Source: an uncultured Shimia sp.
GTDB lineage: Bacteria > Pseudomonadota > Alphaproteobacteria > Rhodobacterales > Rhodobacteraceae
DNA: 38,877 bases
Direction of reading: 5' to 3'
Assembly (NCBI GenBank): GCA_937897325.1
Contig: CALCOY010000045.1
Span: forward strand, 1 to 38,877
Numbering within the stretch: the first letter of the stretch is position 1; each line of letters opens with the position of its first letter. The notes under the pieces are model-generated. The model was not told where the DNA came from and searched no databases. It saw nothing but the letters and a program-made list of their open reading frames with translations. The translations under genes were made by a program, and so were the position numbers. This document shows positions 1-7,967 of this stretch, in pieces.

Positions 1-62
1 GTCTTCCTCCGTTTTCCTAAACATAGCGGAGGACCACTTCAGTGGGGGAAGACCACCTTGAA

Positions 63-308
63 TTAGGAAAGCTGGGCTTTCAACTGCGCCACGATCTCTT
101 CGTTTTCGTCTTCCCAGCTTTTGAACCGCAGGAAGCCTTCGAGGTTGCGCTCAGCACGATCGAGACCGGTTTCATCCTCAACAAAGTGGGCCTTAACGCC
201 GTGGTAGTAGGATACGCATTGCACCACTTCGCGCTGGCTCATGTAGCGTTCGGTAGCCGTTGCGTCGCACCCGTAATAAAGGGCCAACAAGGTCAGAAAT
301 TCAGTCAT
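63..308 (-). CDS. Small acidic protein of unknown function
   Basis: An 81-residue protein starting MTEFLTLLALYY. I chose the ATG at 308 because GGAG lies 6 bases upstream of it; a TTG four codons further upstream would place this Shine-Dalgarno inside the gene. The protein is acidic, has one Cys near residue 14 (YYGCDAT) and another in VVQCVSYYHG, and has no signal peptide or membrane segment. The middle (REVVQCVSYYHGVKAHF) and the aromatic/charged C-terminus look like a small folded cytoplasmic protein. I do not recognise the family. It sits alone at the left edge, on the same strand as the cold-shock gene behind it, about 155 bases downstream of that gene's stop, so co-transcription is possible. 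I see nothing that gives a function. Confidence 0.6.
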   Translation of the reverse strand: MTEFLTLLALYYGCDATATERYMSQREVVQCVSYYHGVKAHFVEDETGLDRAERNLEGFLRFKSWEDENEEIVAQLKAQLS

Positions 309-463
309 GTCGCTCTCCAATCCCCCACATCAAGGGTGCGGAAGGAGTTGGTCACGAATAAGACGATAAATCCTTAACCACCCGTGCTTCGCGGCGCGGA
401 TGGTTCCATTTTGTGCAAATGTCGTGAAAGCCACACGCGGCACGGGATATTCCCGCATACGTG

Positions 464-670
464 TTAGAGCAGTTTCAAATCTCCGGCCATCTGACGGCCG
501 TCGCGTCCTTCTGCCAGTTCAAAACTGACTTTCTGGTTGTCAGCGAGCCCGGTGAGCCCCGACCGTTCGACAGCCGAGATATGGACAAAAACGTCCTTTC
601 CGCCTTCATCTGGCGCGATGAAACCATAGCCTTTCGTGGTGTTGAACCACTTCACGGTGCCGGTTGGCAT
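464..670 (-). CDS. Cold-shock domain protein (CspA family)
   Basis: A 68-residue single cold-shock domain. The RNP1 motif GYGFIAPD and the RNP2 motif DVFVHISA are both present after the canonical opening GTVKWFNTTKG. These OB-fold proteins bind single-stranded RNA and DNA and melt RNA secondary structure in the cytoplasm. The start at 670 is preferred over an upstream ATG at 706 because AGGAGG lies 8 bases before it and the family begins exactly here. The gene is divergent from the ArsC-like gene, with about 180 bases between starts that include a 12-bp palindrome. A short hairpin (CGGGA-TAT-TCCCG, 443-455) lies just after the stop but has no T-tract. Family assignment is certain; whether it is cold-induced cannot be told. 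Confidence 0.93.
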   Translation of the reverse strand: MPTGTVKWFNTTKGYGFIAPDEGGKDVFVHISAVERSGLTGLADNQKVSFELAEGRDGRQMAGDLKLL

Positions 671-752
671 ATCCCGTGCCTCCTTTTGCCTTGCAGTCTC
701 GTCCAAAGGACGTCTTCGTTGTCTTCATGCGATGTTGGATAAACAGCCGCAT

Positions 753-764
753 ATTCATATGAAT
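753..764. promoter_or_regulatory. 12-bp perfect palindrome between divergent csp and arsC-like genes
   Basis: ATTCATATGAAT reads the same on both strands. It sits 83 bases upstream of the cold-shock start and 89 bases upstream of the ArsC-like start, so it could serve either promoter as an operator. No regulator gene is adjacent. It may be a chance AT-rich dyad. Confidence 0.25.
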
Positions 765-852
765 GAGATTGCGCACGCGCGTTGAAAATCAAGGATATGA
801 GTGGGCTCAATCGATATCTGCGGCCAAAATGCGCAATCAAAGGGTGGTGATG

Positions 853-1170
853 ATGAAAATCTATGGTCTGAAGAATTGCGACACCTGCCGGAAGGCCATC
901 AAGGCGCTGCAGGAGGCGGAGCTTGTCGATGTGCGGGCGGATGGCGTGCCCGATGAGGTGTTGCATGCTGCACTGGAGCGGTTTGATTCTGCTCTTTTGA
1001 ACACGCGGTCGACAACGTGGCGGGGGCTGAGTGATGCCGAAAAAGCGCTTGCGCCGCTGGAGTTGCTGAAGGCCTATCCCACACTAATGAAACGCCCTCT
1101 GATCGAGGCAGGAGGCGCTTACTATCTGGGTTGGACAACGGAGATTCAGGCGTCGCTCAGTAAGGCCTAG
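853..1170 (+). CDS. ArsC/Spx-family thioredoxin-fold protein
   Basis: A 105-residue protein of the ArsC/Spx/YffB family. The N-terminal beta strand and CxxC (MKIYGLKNCDTCRKA, Cys9 and Cys12) match the family, as does the C-terminal block LLKAYPTLMKRPLIE, which contains the conserved Arg-Pro turn. Members are glutathione- or thioredoxin-dependent reductases or, in Firmicutes, RNA-polymerase-binding regulators. True arsenate reductases carry an HCxxS/R motif, which is absent here, so an arsenic role should not be assumed. Two adjacent ATGs (850, 853) are possible; 853 gives 8 bases to AGGG. No ars genes are nearby. The 3' end overlaps the convergent DoxX gene by 14 bases. Confidence 0.85.
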   Translation: MKIYGLKNCDTCRKAIKALQEAELVDVRADGVPDEVLHAALERFDSALLNTRSTTWRGLSDAEKALAPLELLKAYPTLMKRPLIEAGGAYYLGWTTEIQASLSKA

Positions 1171-1696
1171 CGCCCCCAAGTAAACGATCGACGGATATTG
1201 GGCCGGGCCCTTTGAAGACGAGGATGAGGAGCAAGAGGATCCACATGGCCCGTTGATCTAGGATGACGCCGTCCGCGAGGTTGTCGAACCAGGCGCCGAC
1301 AGCCGTATTGTGACCGTAGATGTCTGTCAGGGATTGTACGATCACGAAGCCGATCATGCCGATAGCGGCCAAACGGGTCAGGAGGCCAATGACGATCAGG
1401 GCTGGAAGAATGAATTCGGCCCAAGTGCCTGCCAAAATGACGGCCTTCTGAAAGAGAGAGGCCTGCGTGATATCGTAGCTGACCGCCTCGGCGCCCTTGG
1501 GAAGGATCTGAGCGAAGGCGTTGAAGCTGGGTGAGAAGAGGCCGCTGATCGATCCGCCAAGCTTTGTCATTGCGGAATTCCAGAAGTAGATGAGGAATAC
1601 GGCTGCGAAGACGAAACGGGCAAGCGTGGGCAGGATCCAGTCTTCACGGTCCAGCGGATCGAATATGGCATCACGAAGACGGGCGAGGGCGTTCAT
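1157..1696 (-). CDS. DoxX-family membrane protein of the bufferin operon
   Basis: A 179-residue integral membrane protein with about four hydrophobic segments (residues 22-42, 87-107, 112-130, 150-163), typical of DoxX. The charged N-terminus MNALARLRDAIFDPLDRED precedes the first segment. DoxX proteins often accompany bufferin and MNIO peptide operons as the fourth gene, where a role in redox or export at the inner membrane has been suggested but is not established. It starts 12 bases after the DUF2063 stop, so it is very likely co-transcribed with bufABC. It has more than the minimal DoxX length, with a loop between segments 1 and 2 (GGSISGLFSPSFNAFAQ). The symbol bufD may apply by position only. 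Confidence 0.85.
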   Translation of the reverse strand: MNALARLRDAIFDPLDREDWILPTLARFVFAAVFLIYFWNSAMTKLGGSISGLFSPSFNAFAQILPKGAEAVSYDITQASLFQKAVILAGTWAEFILPALIVIGLLTRLAAIGMIGFVIVQSLTDIYGHNTAVGAWFDNLADGVILDQRAMWILLLLILVFKGPGPISVDRLLGGARPY

Positions 1697-1708
1697 TGGG
1701 GTATTCCT

Positions 1709-2446
1709 TCAGGTCTTAAGGTCGGAGATGGCATTCGTGCGCAGCATAACGCCGAGCAGGGCGGAAAGATCGAAATCAGGGTCGATCCGCGCCGCCGCAT
1801 CCTGAGCGGCAGAGATCGGCTGGCCTGTCATGATGGATTGCAACCAGACAGATTGTGCGGGCGTAACCAGATCGGTTACCGGGTCATATTCAGGACGGGT
1901 GATCAGGATGTCCTGCGCGATGGCTGCAGGTTTGGGCGCGCCGTTTTCCGTGTTATAGCGCCATATATCGAAAAGCGGCCACTGTGACTGCAGAAGTTGT
2001 GTCGCCGGAGCGAGCAGAAGGCGGCTACCGGGTGTGATCTCGCCCAAACGCTCCGGAGGCAGGGCGACGGCATCGGCTGCGTGATAGGACACACGCAAGG
2101 CAAGTTCTAGTCGGGCGACGTCGGCGAGATAGCCGATATGCTGCAATGGCTCGAACTTTTCCAGGAATTCAGGCATGGCCGCGCCGTAGTGCATCATCAA
2201 CGGTGAGCTGGGCGGGTGCGCGCGCAGGAACACACCCGCCAGACGCTTGAAGGTCTCTTGCCCCAAGAGCTTTTGCAGAATGGGAAAGCCTGCCTCGAGC
2301 GCTTCGGTCAATGAGACAGCGACGTTATTGCGATAGACTGCAAACCGACGCCCAGCGGCGGCTCCTTTGGCGTCCGACAAGCCGGTCGGAACCGGGCGCC
2401 CGGCATCAAGAATTGCGGCGCGCAACTCTGCCTGTCTGTTTGACAT
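1709..2446 (-). CDS. bufC: BufC/HvfC-type partner protein (DUF2063)
   Basis: A 245-residue protein of the DUF2063 family. The N-terminal module has the family pattern RFAVYRNNVAVSLTEAL followed by FPILQKLLG and FLRAHPPSSPLMMHYG. The C-terminal half (about residues 140-230) is less conserved. This family is the obligate partner of MNIO (DUF692) enzymes, binding the RiPP precursor and presenting it to the oxygenase; the older annotation as DNA-binding is not supported by any helix-turn-helix here. Its ATG overlaps the BufB stop (TAATG), so translation is probably coupled and the two proteins made in similar amounts. Confidence 0.9.
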   Translation of the reverse strand: MSNRQAELRAAILDAGRPVPTGLSDAKGAAAGRRFAVYRNNVAVSLTEALEAGFPILQKLLGQETFKRLAGVFLRAHPPSSPLMMHYGAAMPEFLEKFEPLQHIGYLADVARLELALRVSYHAADAVALPPERLGEITPGSRLLLAPATQLLQSQWPLFDIWRYNTENGAPKPAAIAQDILITRPEYDPVTDLVTPAQSVWLQSIMTGQPISAAQDAAARIDPDFDLSALLGVMLRTNAISDLKT

Positions 2447-3306
2447 TAGACCAGGGCCAATTGCGCCAGCGCCTCTGCGGCGCGGTTGGCTTCAGCCCTC
2501 AAGACTGGCCATTCCGGCACGTCTGTGTCCCATTCAACAAGGACAGGCCGCGGACCGGTTTTTGCAAGCGTGTGATCGAGAAGTGCCCAGACGGGCTCAA
2601 CGGCCTGTGTTCCGTGGCTGTCGATCAGCAAGGGCGCGCCTTCATCGTCCTCGTCCTCATCATGGCCGCCGACGTGTATTTCGCCCACGTGGTCCAGCGG
2701 GTAGGCGTCGATATAGCCCTGCGCCGTGTAACCAAGATTTGTGGCCGAAATGAAGACGTTGTTCACGTCAAGCAGCAGTCCACAGCCGGTTCGGCGGACG
2801 AGTTCGGCAAGGAAATCGGTTTCGGACCAGGTGCTTTCGTCGAACGCCAGGTAGCTTGATGGGTTTTCGAGCAGCATATGGCGTCCCAATGTGCTTTGGA
2901 CTTCATCAATGTGGTCGGCAACGCGGGTCAGCGTATCATTCGTGTAAGGCAGCGGCAGCAAATCGTTCAGAAACTCCGCTCCGTGGGTCGACCAGGCGAG
3001 ATGTTCCGAAAAGCTGGCGGGATCGAGCCAGCCGACGAGGTGTTTTAGACGTTTAAGATGTTCGGCATCAAGTCGCCCCTCGCCGCCAATTGACAACCCA
3101 ACCCCATGTACCGAGATGGCAAATTGTTCCGAGAGCGCACGCAATTGTGCCAGCGGTCGCCCGCCGTTTCCCATGTAGTTTTCTGCATGGATCTCAAGCC
3201 ATTCGACAGGCGATGGATCGGATATCAGGTCGCTGAAATGCTGTGCCTTGTAGCCCACGCCTGGGCTTTTCGGTAAAGACGGTCCGGAAGGGCGAGAATC
3301 GAGCAT
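2446..3306 (-). CDS. bufB: BufB-type MNIO enzyme (DUF692, multinuclear iron oxygenase)
   Basis: A 286-residue TIM-barrel protein of the DUF692/MNIO family, the class that contains MbnB of methanobactin synthesis. Visible metal-binding signatures are WLEIHAENYMG (Glu, His), ISVHGVGLSIGG (His), FSEHLAW (Glu, His), LLENPSSY (Glu), LLLDVNNVF (Asp, Asn), GEIHVGGH (Glu, His) and LVEWDTDVP (Glu). It is full length. MNIO enzymes use two or three iron atoms to convert cysteines of a precursor peptide into heterocycles, in bufferins thiooxazole-type groups that bind copper. The start has AAGGA 8 bases upstream. The substrate is almost certainly the peptide encoded just upstream (3361-3666). Confidence 0.93.
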   Translation of the reverse strand: MLDSRPSGPSLPKSPGVGYKAQHFSDLISDPSPVEWLEIHAENYMGNGGRPLAQLRALSEQFAISVHGVGLSIGGEGRLDAEHLKRLKHLVGWLDPASFSEHLAWSTHGAEFLNDLLPLPYTNDTLTRVADHIDEVQSTLGRHMLLENPSSYLAFDESTWSETDFLAELVRRTGCGLLLDVNNVFISATNLGYTAQGYIDAYPLDHVGEIHVGGHDEDEDDEGAPLLIDSHGTQAVEPVWALLDHTLAKTGPRPVLVEWDTDVPEWPVLRAEANRAAEALAQLALV

Positions 3307-3327
3307 CGGTGCGATCCTTGAGGGTGT

Positions 3328-3350
3328 GCCCGGGCGTGGAGCGCCCGGGC
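3328..3350 (-). promoter_or_regulatory. Strong intergenic hairpin between bufA and bufB
   Basis: A perfect 9-bp GC-only stem (GCCCGGGCG / CGCCCGGGC) with a 5-base loop sits 10 bases after the bufA stop and 21 bases before bufB. No T-tract follows on the bufA-reading strand, so it is not a classical terminator. A structure here would protect the 3' end of a short bufA mRNA or slow read-through, giving more precursor than enzyme. That role is inferred. Confidence 0.6.
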
Positions 3351-3360
3351 GAAAGCGTGA

Positions 3361-3666
3361 TTAGGCCTGTGGAAGATCGCGGTCAAGCTCTTCCAAGGAA
3401 CCCGCGCGCGGCGTGCCATCGGCCATTGCAGGCAGTTCGATATCTGCGCAGGTGCCCGAGTCAACCAACGTCCAGGCGTTGCCTTGATAGTCGACTGTGG
3501 AGGTGCCGGCGCATGTTGTGCCAGCACCCGCTGCGCAGTCGTTCTGACCGGCCAGCGAAACGCCAAAGCACTTCTCTTTCGAGGCCGCTTCGGTTGTGGT
3601 TGCATGGCTGGACAATGCGGCAGCAACAGCGCCCATCAGGGCGACGGATTTCAAAGTGGATGACAT
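3361..3666 (-). CDS. bufA: Bufferin precursor peptide (BufA1 type, DUF2282)
   Basis: A 101-residue precursor. An N-terminal signal peptide (residues 1-27, [20 protein letters not shown] then ATTTEA) is followed by the DUF2282 core with four cysteines: [35 protein letters not shown] and DSGTCAD. In studied bufferins the MNIO enzyme modifies cysteines of this core and the mature peptide chelates copper in the periplasm. The C-terminus is acidic ([12 protein letters not shown]). I chose ATG 3666 because AAGGAGG lies 8 bases upstream; an in-frame ATG at 3690 would bury this site and lengthen the signal peptide needlessly. It is the first gene of bufA-bufB-bufC-doxX. Family assignment is firm; copper as ligand rests on characterised relatives. 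Confidence 0.92.
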   Translation of the reverse strand: MSSTLKSVALMGAVAAALSSHATTTEAASKEKCFGVSLAGQNDCAAGAGTTCAGTSTVDYQGNAWTLVDSGTCADIELPAMADGTPRAGSLEELDRDLPQA

Positions 3667-3732
3667 TGGTGAATTCCTCCTTAGGAACAAGTTATGATCA
3701 ATAGATAGGCAATTCCAAGTCTAGCTTACCAG

Positions 3733-3761
3733 TCACGAGCCCGTGTGTCACAGGCCCGTGA
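3733..3761. promoter_or_regulatory. Tandem 14-bp dyads upstream of bufA (candidate operator)
   Basis: Two copies of a near-palindrome lie 15 bases apart: TCACGAGCCCGTGT (3733-3746) and TCACAGGCCCGTGA (3748-3761). They match at 11 of 14 positions, share TCAC and GCCCGTG, and lie 67-95 bases upstream of the bufA ATG. This is a typical arrangement for a dimeric regulator binding twice. No regulator gene is adjacent. Bufferin operons elsewhere are reported to be under ECF sigma-factor control; I could not find an unambiguous matching promoter. Confidence 0.4.
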
Positions 3762-3813
3762 GGGGATGTCAGAAAACCGGCTGCTCATCGCACATTTTTC
3801 CGCTGTATTGTTT

Positions 3814-3838
3814 CAACAAAAAGGGTTCAGAAGCCCTT
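3814..3838 (-). terminator. Rho-independent terminator after thrS
   Basis: Read on the minus strand, a stem AAGGG / CCCTT with an 8-base loop is followed directly by TTTTTGTT. It lies about 58 bases beyond the thrS stop and ahead of the bufA promoter region, so it would insulate bufA from thrS transcription. The stem is short. Confidence 0.5.
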
Positions 3839-3895
3839 AAAGTGCAACACTTGAGCCGAGATGCGTTCAGTTTTTTGGATGCAGCTGGCCGCGTG

Positions 3896-5866
3896 TCATT
3901 GGGTCCGGGAGGTTAGATCAGGGGCAGACGCTTCCGTACTCAACGCTTTCACAACCTCATCAAGCGCCTGAACGCGCGTCTGCTTTTCACCAAGCCGACG
4001 GACAGAGACGGTGCTTTCGTCGACCTCACGGTGTCCGACCGCCAGGATGACTGGCACCTTGCCTACGGAATGCTCGCGCACTTTGTAGTTTATCTTCTCA
4101 TTGCGCGTGTCGGCTTCGGCCCGCACACCCGCCGCCTTGAGAGCATCCATCACGCTCGCCGCATACTCATCTGCGTCGGAAGTGATTGTTGCGACGACGA
4201 CCTGACGCGGGGCCAGCCAAAAGGGCAGTCGCCCGGCATGTTCCTCGATAAGGATGCCGATGAAGCGTTCGAATGAACCCAGGCAGGCGCGGTGCAGCAT
4301 GACCGGGCGATGCTTGGCGCCATCGGCTCCGATGTAAGTCGCGTCCAACCGTTCCGGCAGAACGAAGTCAACCTGAAAGGTGCCGCATTGCCAGTCTCGC
4401 CCGATCGCATCGGTCAGCACAAATTCAAGCTTTGGCCCATAAAACGCGCCTTCGCCGGGATTTAGCTCTGGTTCGACACCGGCCGCACGGGTGGCATGAA
4501 GCAAGGCCGACTCGGACTTGTCCCAGACCTCATCCGAGCCCGCGCGGGTGTCCGGCCGGTCTGAAAACTTCACCCTGAAGCTTTCAAAACCCAGATCCCG
4601 ATAGACCTCGGTCAGAAACGCGATGAAGCGCGCGCATTCAGGCTCAATCTGCTCTTCGGTTGAGAAGATATGCCCATCATCCTGCGCAAAGCCGCGCACG
4701 CGCATGATCCCGTGCAGGGCGCCCGACGGTTCATACCGCGCGCAGGACCCGAATTCAGCCATGCGCAGAGGCAGATCGCGATAGGATTTCAAGCCCTGCT
4801 TGAAGATTTCCACGTGACAGGGACAGTTCATCGGCTTGAGCGCGTTGATCGCCTTTTCGCGCGCGTGATCCTCATCAACTTCGACGATGAACATGTTCTC
4901 CTGGTACTTTTCCCAATGGCCCGAAGCCTCCCACAATTTTCGGTTCACGACCTGTGGTGTGTTAACCTCCACATAGCCGCCCGCATGCTGCTTGCGGCGC
5001 ATATAGTCCTGAAGCTGGGTGTAAATGGTCCAGCCGTTCGGGTGCCAAAAGACTTGGCCTGGCGCTTCTTCTTGCATGTGGAACAAGTCCATCTCGCGGC
5101 CCAGACGCCGATGATCGCGTTTTTCGGCCTCTTCAAGAAAGTTGAGATAGGCGCGCAGCTTTTCCTTGCCCGTGAAGGCCACACCGTAGATTCGCTGCAG
5201 CATGGCCCTGTCGCTGTCACCGCGCCAATATGCGCCCGCGATAGACATCAACTTGAAAGCATCCGCAGGCACCTGTCCGGTATGCTGCAGATGCGGCCCC
5301 CGGCACAGATCCTGCCAATCCCCGTGCCAATACATCCGCAATGGCTCATCGCCGGGGATCGCCTCGATCAGCTCGACTTTGTAGCGTTCGCCCGAGTCCC
5401 TGTAGTGCTGGATGGCGCGATCGCGTTCCCAGATCTCGGTCCGCACCGGGTCGCGCTTGTTGATGATCGCCTTCATCTTTTTCTCGATGAGGCCGAGATC
5501 GTCGGGGGTGAACGGCTCTGACCGATCAAAATCGTAGTACCAGCCGTTCTCGATCACTGGGCCAATGGTGACCTTGGTGTCTGGCCAGATTTCCTGCACG
5601 GCACGAGCCATGATGTGGGCGAGGTCGTGGCGGATTAGTTCATCCGCGGGATCCTCGTCCTGCATGGTGTGAATGGCGATCTGCGCATCCGCCTCAATTG
5701 GCCATTGCAAATCCCAGTGCTGGCCATCCACGCTTGCGCTAATGGCTTTTTTGCCCAGAGATTTTGAGATGCTTTCGGCAACTTGCGCAGGTGTCACGCC
5801 AGCGTCGAAATCGCGCGCATTGCCATCAGGGAAAGTGAGTGAGATTGACTGAATGTCTTTGGCCAT
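3896..5866 (-). CDS. thrS: Threonyl-tRNA synthetase
   Basis: A 656-residue class II aminoacyl-tRNA synthetase that charges tRNA-Thr. Domains in order: N-terminal TGS domain (about 5-68), editing domain (about 70-230, with [12 protein letters not shown] and the later HLQHTGQ segment), catalytic core (about 250-540) and anticodon-binding domain (about 550-645). Zinc ligands correspond to the first Cys of [10 protein letters not shown], the His of QDDGHIF and the His of VMLHRACLG. Motif 2 is [18 protein letters not shown] and motif 3 is [22 protein letters not shown] in place of the commoner NCPGH adds a Cys beside the zinc Cys. The gene is monocistronic by spacing, with a terminator behind it. 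Confidence 0.98.
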   Translation of the reverse strand: MAKDIQSISLTFPDGNARDFDAGVTPAQVAESISKSLGKKAISASVDGQHWDLQWPIEADAQIAIHTMQDEDPADELIRHDLAHIMARAVQEIWPDTKVTIGPVIENGWYYDFDRSEPFTPDDLGLIEKKMKAIINKRDPVRTEIWERDRAIQHYRDSGERYKVELIEAIPGDEPLRMYWHGDWQDLCRGPHLQHTGQVPADAFKLMSIAGAYWRGDSDRAMLQRIYGVAFTGKEKLRAYLNFLEEAEKRDHRRLGREMDLFHMQEEAPGQVFWHPNGWTIYTQLQDYMRRKQHAGGYVEVNTPQVVNRKLWEASGHWEKYQENMFIVEVDEDHAREKAINALKPMNCPCHVEIFKQGLKSYRDLPLRMAEFGSCARYEPSGALHGIMRVRGFAQDDGHIFSTEEQIEPECARFIAFLTEVYRDLGFESFRVKFSDRPDTRAGSDEVWDKSESALLHATRAAGVEPELNPGEGAFYGPKLEFVLTDAIGRDWQCGTFQVDFVLPERLDATYIGADGAKHRPVMLHRACLGSFERFIGILIEEHAGRLPFWLAPRQVVVATITSDADEYAASVMDALKAAGVRAEADTRNEKINYKVREHSVGKVPVILAVGHREVDESTVSVRRLGEKQTRVQALDEVVKALSTEASAPDLTSRTQ

Positions 5867-5950
5867 ATCGGCTTCCTCGTCAGTTTGGCGCCTACAGAAC
5901 GCCCGGTTGCGGGTTGTCTGAGTGTCATGAAGCAGGAGAGCGGCCGCAGG

Positions 5951-7111
5951 TCAAGCCGCTTTGGGGGCCCGCGCTGCAGAAATCGTGATGTGTATCAGCG
6001 CAAGGCCCGCACACAGGCCGGCGGCAAGACCGATGGATTTGATGCCGAATGCATCGATCACAAATGCGCCCAAAGCCGACCCCAAGGCTGCGCCCACGTA
6101 GATTGCGGCGGCGTTTAGGGCAAGAACGACGGGCGCGCGTGGGCCTGCATAGCCGATCAGCCTGGCCTGTTGGCCAGCCATGAACGACCAGCCCGCGACG
6201 GCCCAGGAAAGTGACAATAACAACACCATAGGATCGGGCAGAGGCAGAAGCGAAAAGACTGGCATAATCGCCATTTGCAGGCAGCAGAGCACCGTCAATG
6301 TGATCCGCCAGCCAAGCCTGTCCGACATTAGTCCGCCCAACAGATTGCCTGCTACGGCGCCTAAGCCGAAAATCATCAGAACCAGAGTCACACCGTTGCG
6401 ACCGTAACCCATTGTTTCGCTCAGCAAGGGGGCGATGAAGGTGTACAGCACGTAGATCGATCCCAGAAACGTGCCGGTAAACAGGACGGCCAGCATCATC
6501 CGCGCTTCGGCCAGGACGGTGCCGAGATCGCTCAGCGATACCGGTTGAAAACTGAGGCCAGCTGGCACTTGTGTCCAGATCAGATAGAGGCAAGGCAAGG
6601 CCAGCAACACGACGATCCAGAAGGCGTATCGCCAGCCGAACGTGTAGGCGATCCAACTGCCCGCAGGGACGCCCACGACTTGCGCCAGCGTCAGGCCGAA
6701 GAAGACTGCGGCCAGAACGCGCCCACGTTGCTCAACAGGATAGAGGGCGGCGGCCACGGCGGCGGCAACAGGCGTAAAAAGACCTGCCCCCGCGGCGGCA
6801 AAGATCCGGGCGATATTTAGCGTCAGCAGGTTTGGCGCCAGCGCGGAAATCAAAGCGGCGGCCAGAAACAGTAAAAGGCCAAAGGCCATCACGCGCCGAC
6901 GGCCAATCGTTCCGGTCAGCGAGACGAGAATCGGGGAAAGGACGGCGTAAGCCAACGCATAAACCGTCATCAGCAGACCGGCTTCGGTGGTCGATACGTT
7001 CATATCCGCGCCAAGCGGCTCTAGCACCCCAACGATCACAAACGCCCCCACACCTATGAGGAAGTTTGACGTCGAAAGAACAGGTATCAGAAGACGGGGA
7101 CGCGCTGTCAT
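5951..7111 (-). CDS. MFS transporter, DHA1-like (AraJ/Bcr type)
   Basis: A 386-residue major facilitator with twelve predicted membrane segments. The motif-A loop between segments 2 and 3 is LVSLTGTIGRRRVMAFG and the second half carries GGLMSDRLGWR at the equivalent place. The motif-C-like stretch in segment 5 (GLTLAQVVGVPAGSWIAYTF) is typical of drug/proton antiporters and arabinose-efflux-like proteins, so it most likely exports a small molecule. The substrate cannot be told. It stands alone, 84 bases upstream of thrS on the same strand and about 120 bases from the divergent small protein gene. A full-length member with no obvious lesion. Confidence 0.88.
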   Translation of the reverse strand: MTARPRLLIPVLSTSNFLIGVGAFVIVGVLEPLGADMNVSTTEAGLLMTVYALAYAVLSPILVSLTGTIGRRRVMAFGLLLFLAAALISALAPNLLTLNIARIFAAAGAGLFTPVAAAVAAALYPVEQRGRVLAAVFFGLTLAQVVGVPAGSWIAYTFGWRYAFWIVVLLALPCLYLIWTQVPAGLSFQPVSLSDLGTVLAEARMMLAVLFTGTFLGSIYVLYTFIAPLLSETMGYGRNGVTLVLMIFGLGAVAGNLLGGLMSDRLGWRITLTVLCCLQMAIMPVFSLLPLPDPMVLLLSLSWAVAGWSFMAGQQARLIGYAGPRAPVVLALNAAAIYVGAALGSALGAFVIDAFGIKSIGLAAGLCAGLALIHITISAARAPKAA

Positions 7112-7232
7112 TGGGACTGGATATCCGGGGGCGACACATCTTGATAGATGTATACTTTTGCATGCTGAAAAAGCGACATTTTCAGTTTCTCTAGCGACAC
7201 TTTTGGCTGGATTCTCAGGCCGGATCGTCTAC

Positions 7233-7490
7233 ATGTTCACTATCGGAAGCAAAAGCGCGCAGAAGAAAACCTTGCCCAAATACAATAGAATATTCGAGCT
7301 TTCGGTGGATGACCTGGATTTGATTGAGGATGCCTTGAGGGCAAGCAAGCTTGCTTTGACACAAGAAGGTTTCAGGGATGGTGCTTTTGAAAGAGATGAT
7401 GAGGTTCTGCAAATCCATGATCTTTTGGGTCGGCTGCACAATCAGAAAACGTTCTACCGGCCCAGTAAGGGGGCGTATGTCGGCGGGTGA
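7233..7490 (+). CDS. Small protein of unknown function
   Basis: An 85-residue protein starting MFTIGSKSAQKKTLPKYN. It has a basic N-terminus, a helical middle (LSVDDLDLIEDALRASKLAL) and a C-terminus RLHNQKTFYRPSKGAYVGG. There is no signal peptide or membrane segment. The ATG at 7233 follows a weak purine-rich site; upstream in-frame codons belong to the promoter side of the divergent MFS gene. A strong terminator follows 24 bases after the stop, which supports a real monocistronic transcript. I do not recognise a characterised family. The composition suggests a small cytoplasmic, possibly nucleic-acid- or partner-binding protein, but that is a guess. Confidence 0.7.
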   Translation: MFTIGSKSAQKKTLPKYNRIFELSVDDLDLIEDALRASKLALTQEGFRDGAFERDDEVLQIHDLLGRLHNQKTFYRPSKGAYVGG

Positions 7491-7493
7491 CAC

Positions 7494-7554
7494 CTGACAG
7501 GTTAGATGCGGGAGGCGGGCCGATGCCCGCCTTTGTTGTTTAGGAACCTGTCAG
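7494..7554. terminator. Nested terminator between convergent genes
   Basis: The inner hairpin GGCGGGC-CGAT-GCCCGCC (7514-7531) is followed by TTTGTTGTTT, a clear rho-independent terminator for the plus-strand gene ending at 7490. It is enclosed by a perfect 10-bp outer inverted repeat, CTGACAGGTT (7494-7503) and AACCTGTCAG (7545-7554). The right arm overlaps the stop codon of the convergent MAPEG gene, so the structure may act in both directions. Confidence 0.8.
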
Positions 7555-7967
7555 ACCAGCAGGATCTGCACGCCGATCGCAACCACACAGACCCATGCCA
7601 GCGTGAAGATGATCGGGCGGGCCGGCAGTCCAGCCAACCCCGTGATCATCCCGACGGCGTGGGCGACCCGCAGCCAGAAGAAAAGTGCAGCAGCCCAGAT
7701 CGTCACCCATGTCGAGACACCCAGATGATGCGCCAGCAGAATAAGCACAGCGAAGGGCACAAACTGCTCCAGCAGATTGAGGTGCGCGCGATAGGCGCGG
7801 TGTACCCAGGGCCGCTGCAATGACGGATCCGCTGGGCGTGAGAAATCCTTTGAATCGATATCCGCCGCGCTGCCGCTTTCGGACGTATTGACGCCGACGA
7901 TATAAGGGATCCAGAGTGACGCCGCGAGAAGGGCGGTCATTGTAAGATAGGTGAGTTCAACGCTCAT
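7551..7967 (-). CDS. MAPEG-family membrane protein
   Basis: A 138-residue protein with four hydrophobic segments (about 4-24, 68-86, 89-110, 118-136) and the MAPEG pattern: polar loop after segment 1, the RAYRAHLNLLEQF signature and a third segment with RVAHAVGMITG. Eukaryotic and some bacterial relatives are glutathione S-transferases or leukotriene synthases in the membrane; bacterial members are mostly uncharacterised. It overlaps the preceding ArsR-SRPBCC gene by 4 bases (ATGA), so the two are translationally coupled and probably act in the same response. The C-terminus ends at a stop shared with the terminator structure downstream. Confidence 0.88.
   Translation of the reverse strand: MSVELTYLTMTALLAASLWIPYIVGVNTSESGSAADIDSKDFSRPADPSLQRPWVHRAYRAHLNLLEQFVPFAVLILLAHHLGVSTWVTIWAAALFFWLRVAHAVGMITGLAGLPARPIIFTLAWVCVVAIGVQILLV

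Noticed and set aside
853-1170. Arsenate reductase call for the ArsC-like gene
   Set aside because: The catalytic motif of arsenate reductases is absent and no ars genes are near; only the fold family is claimed.
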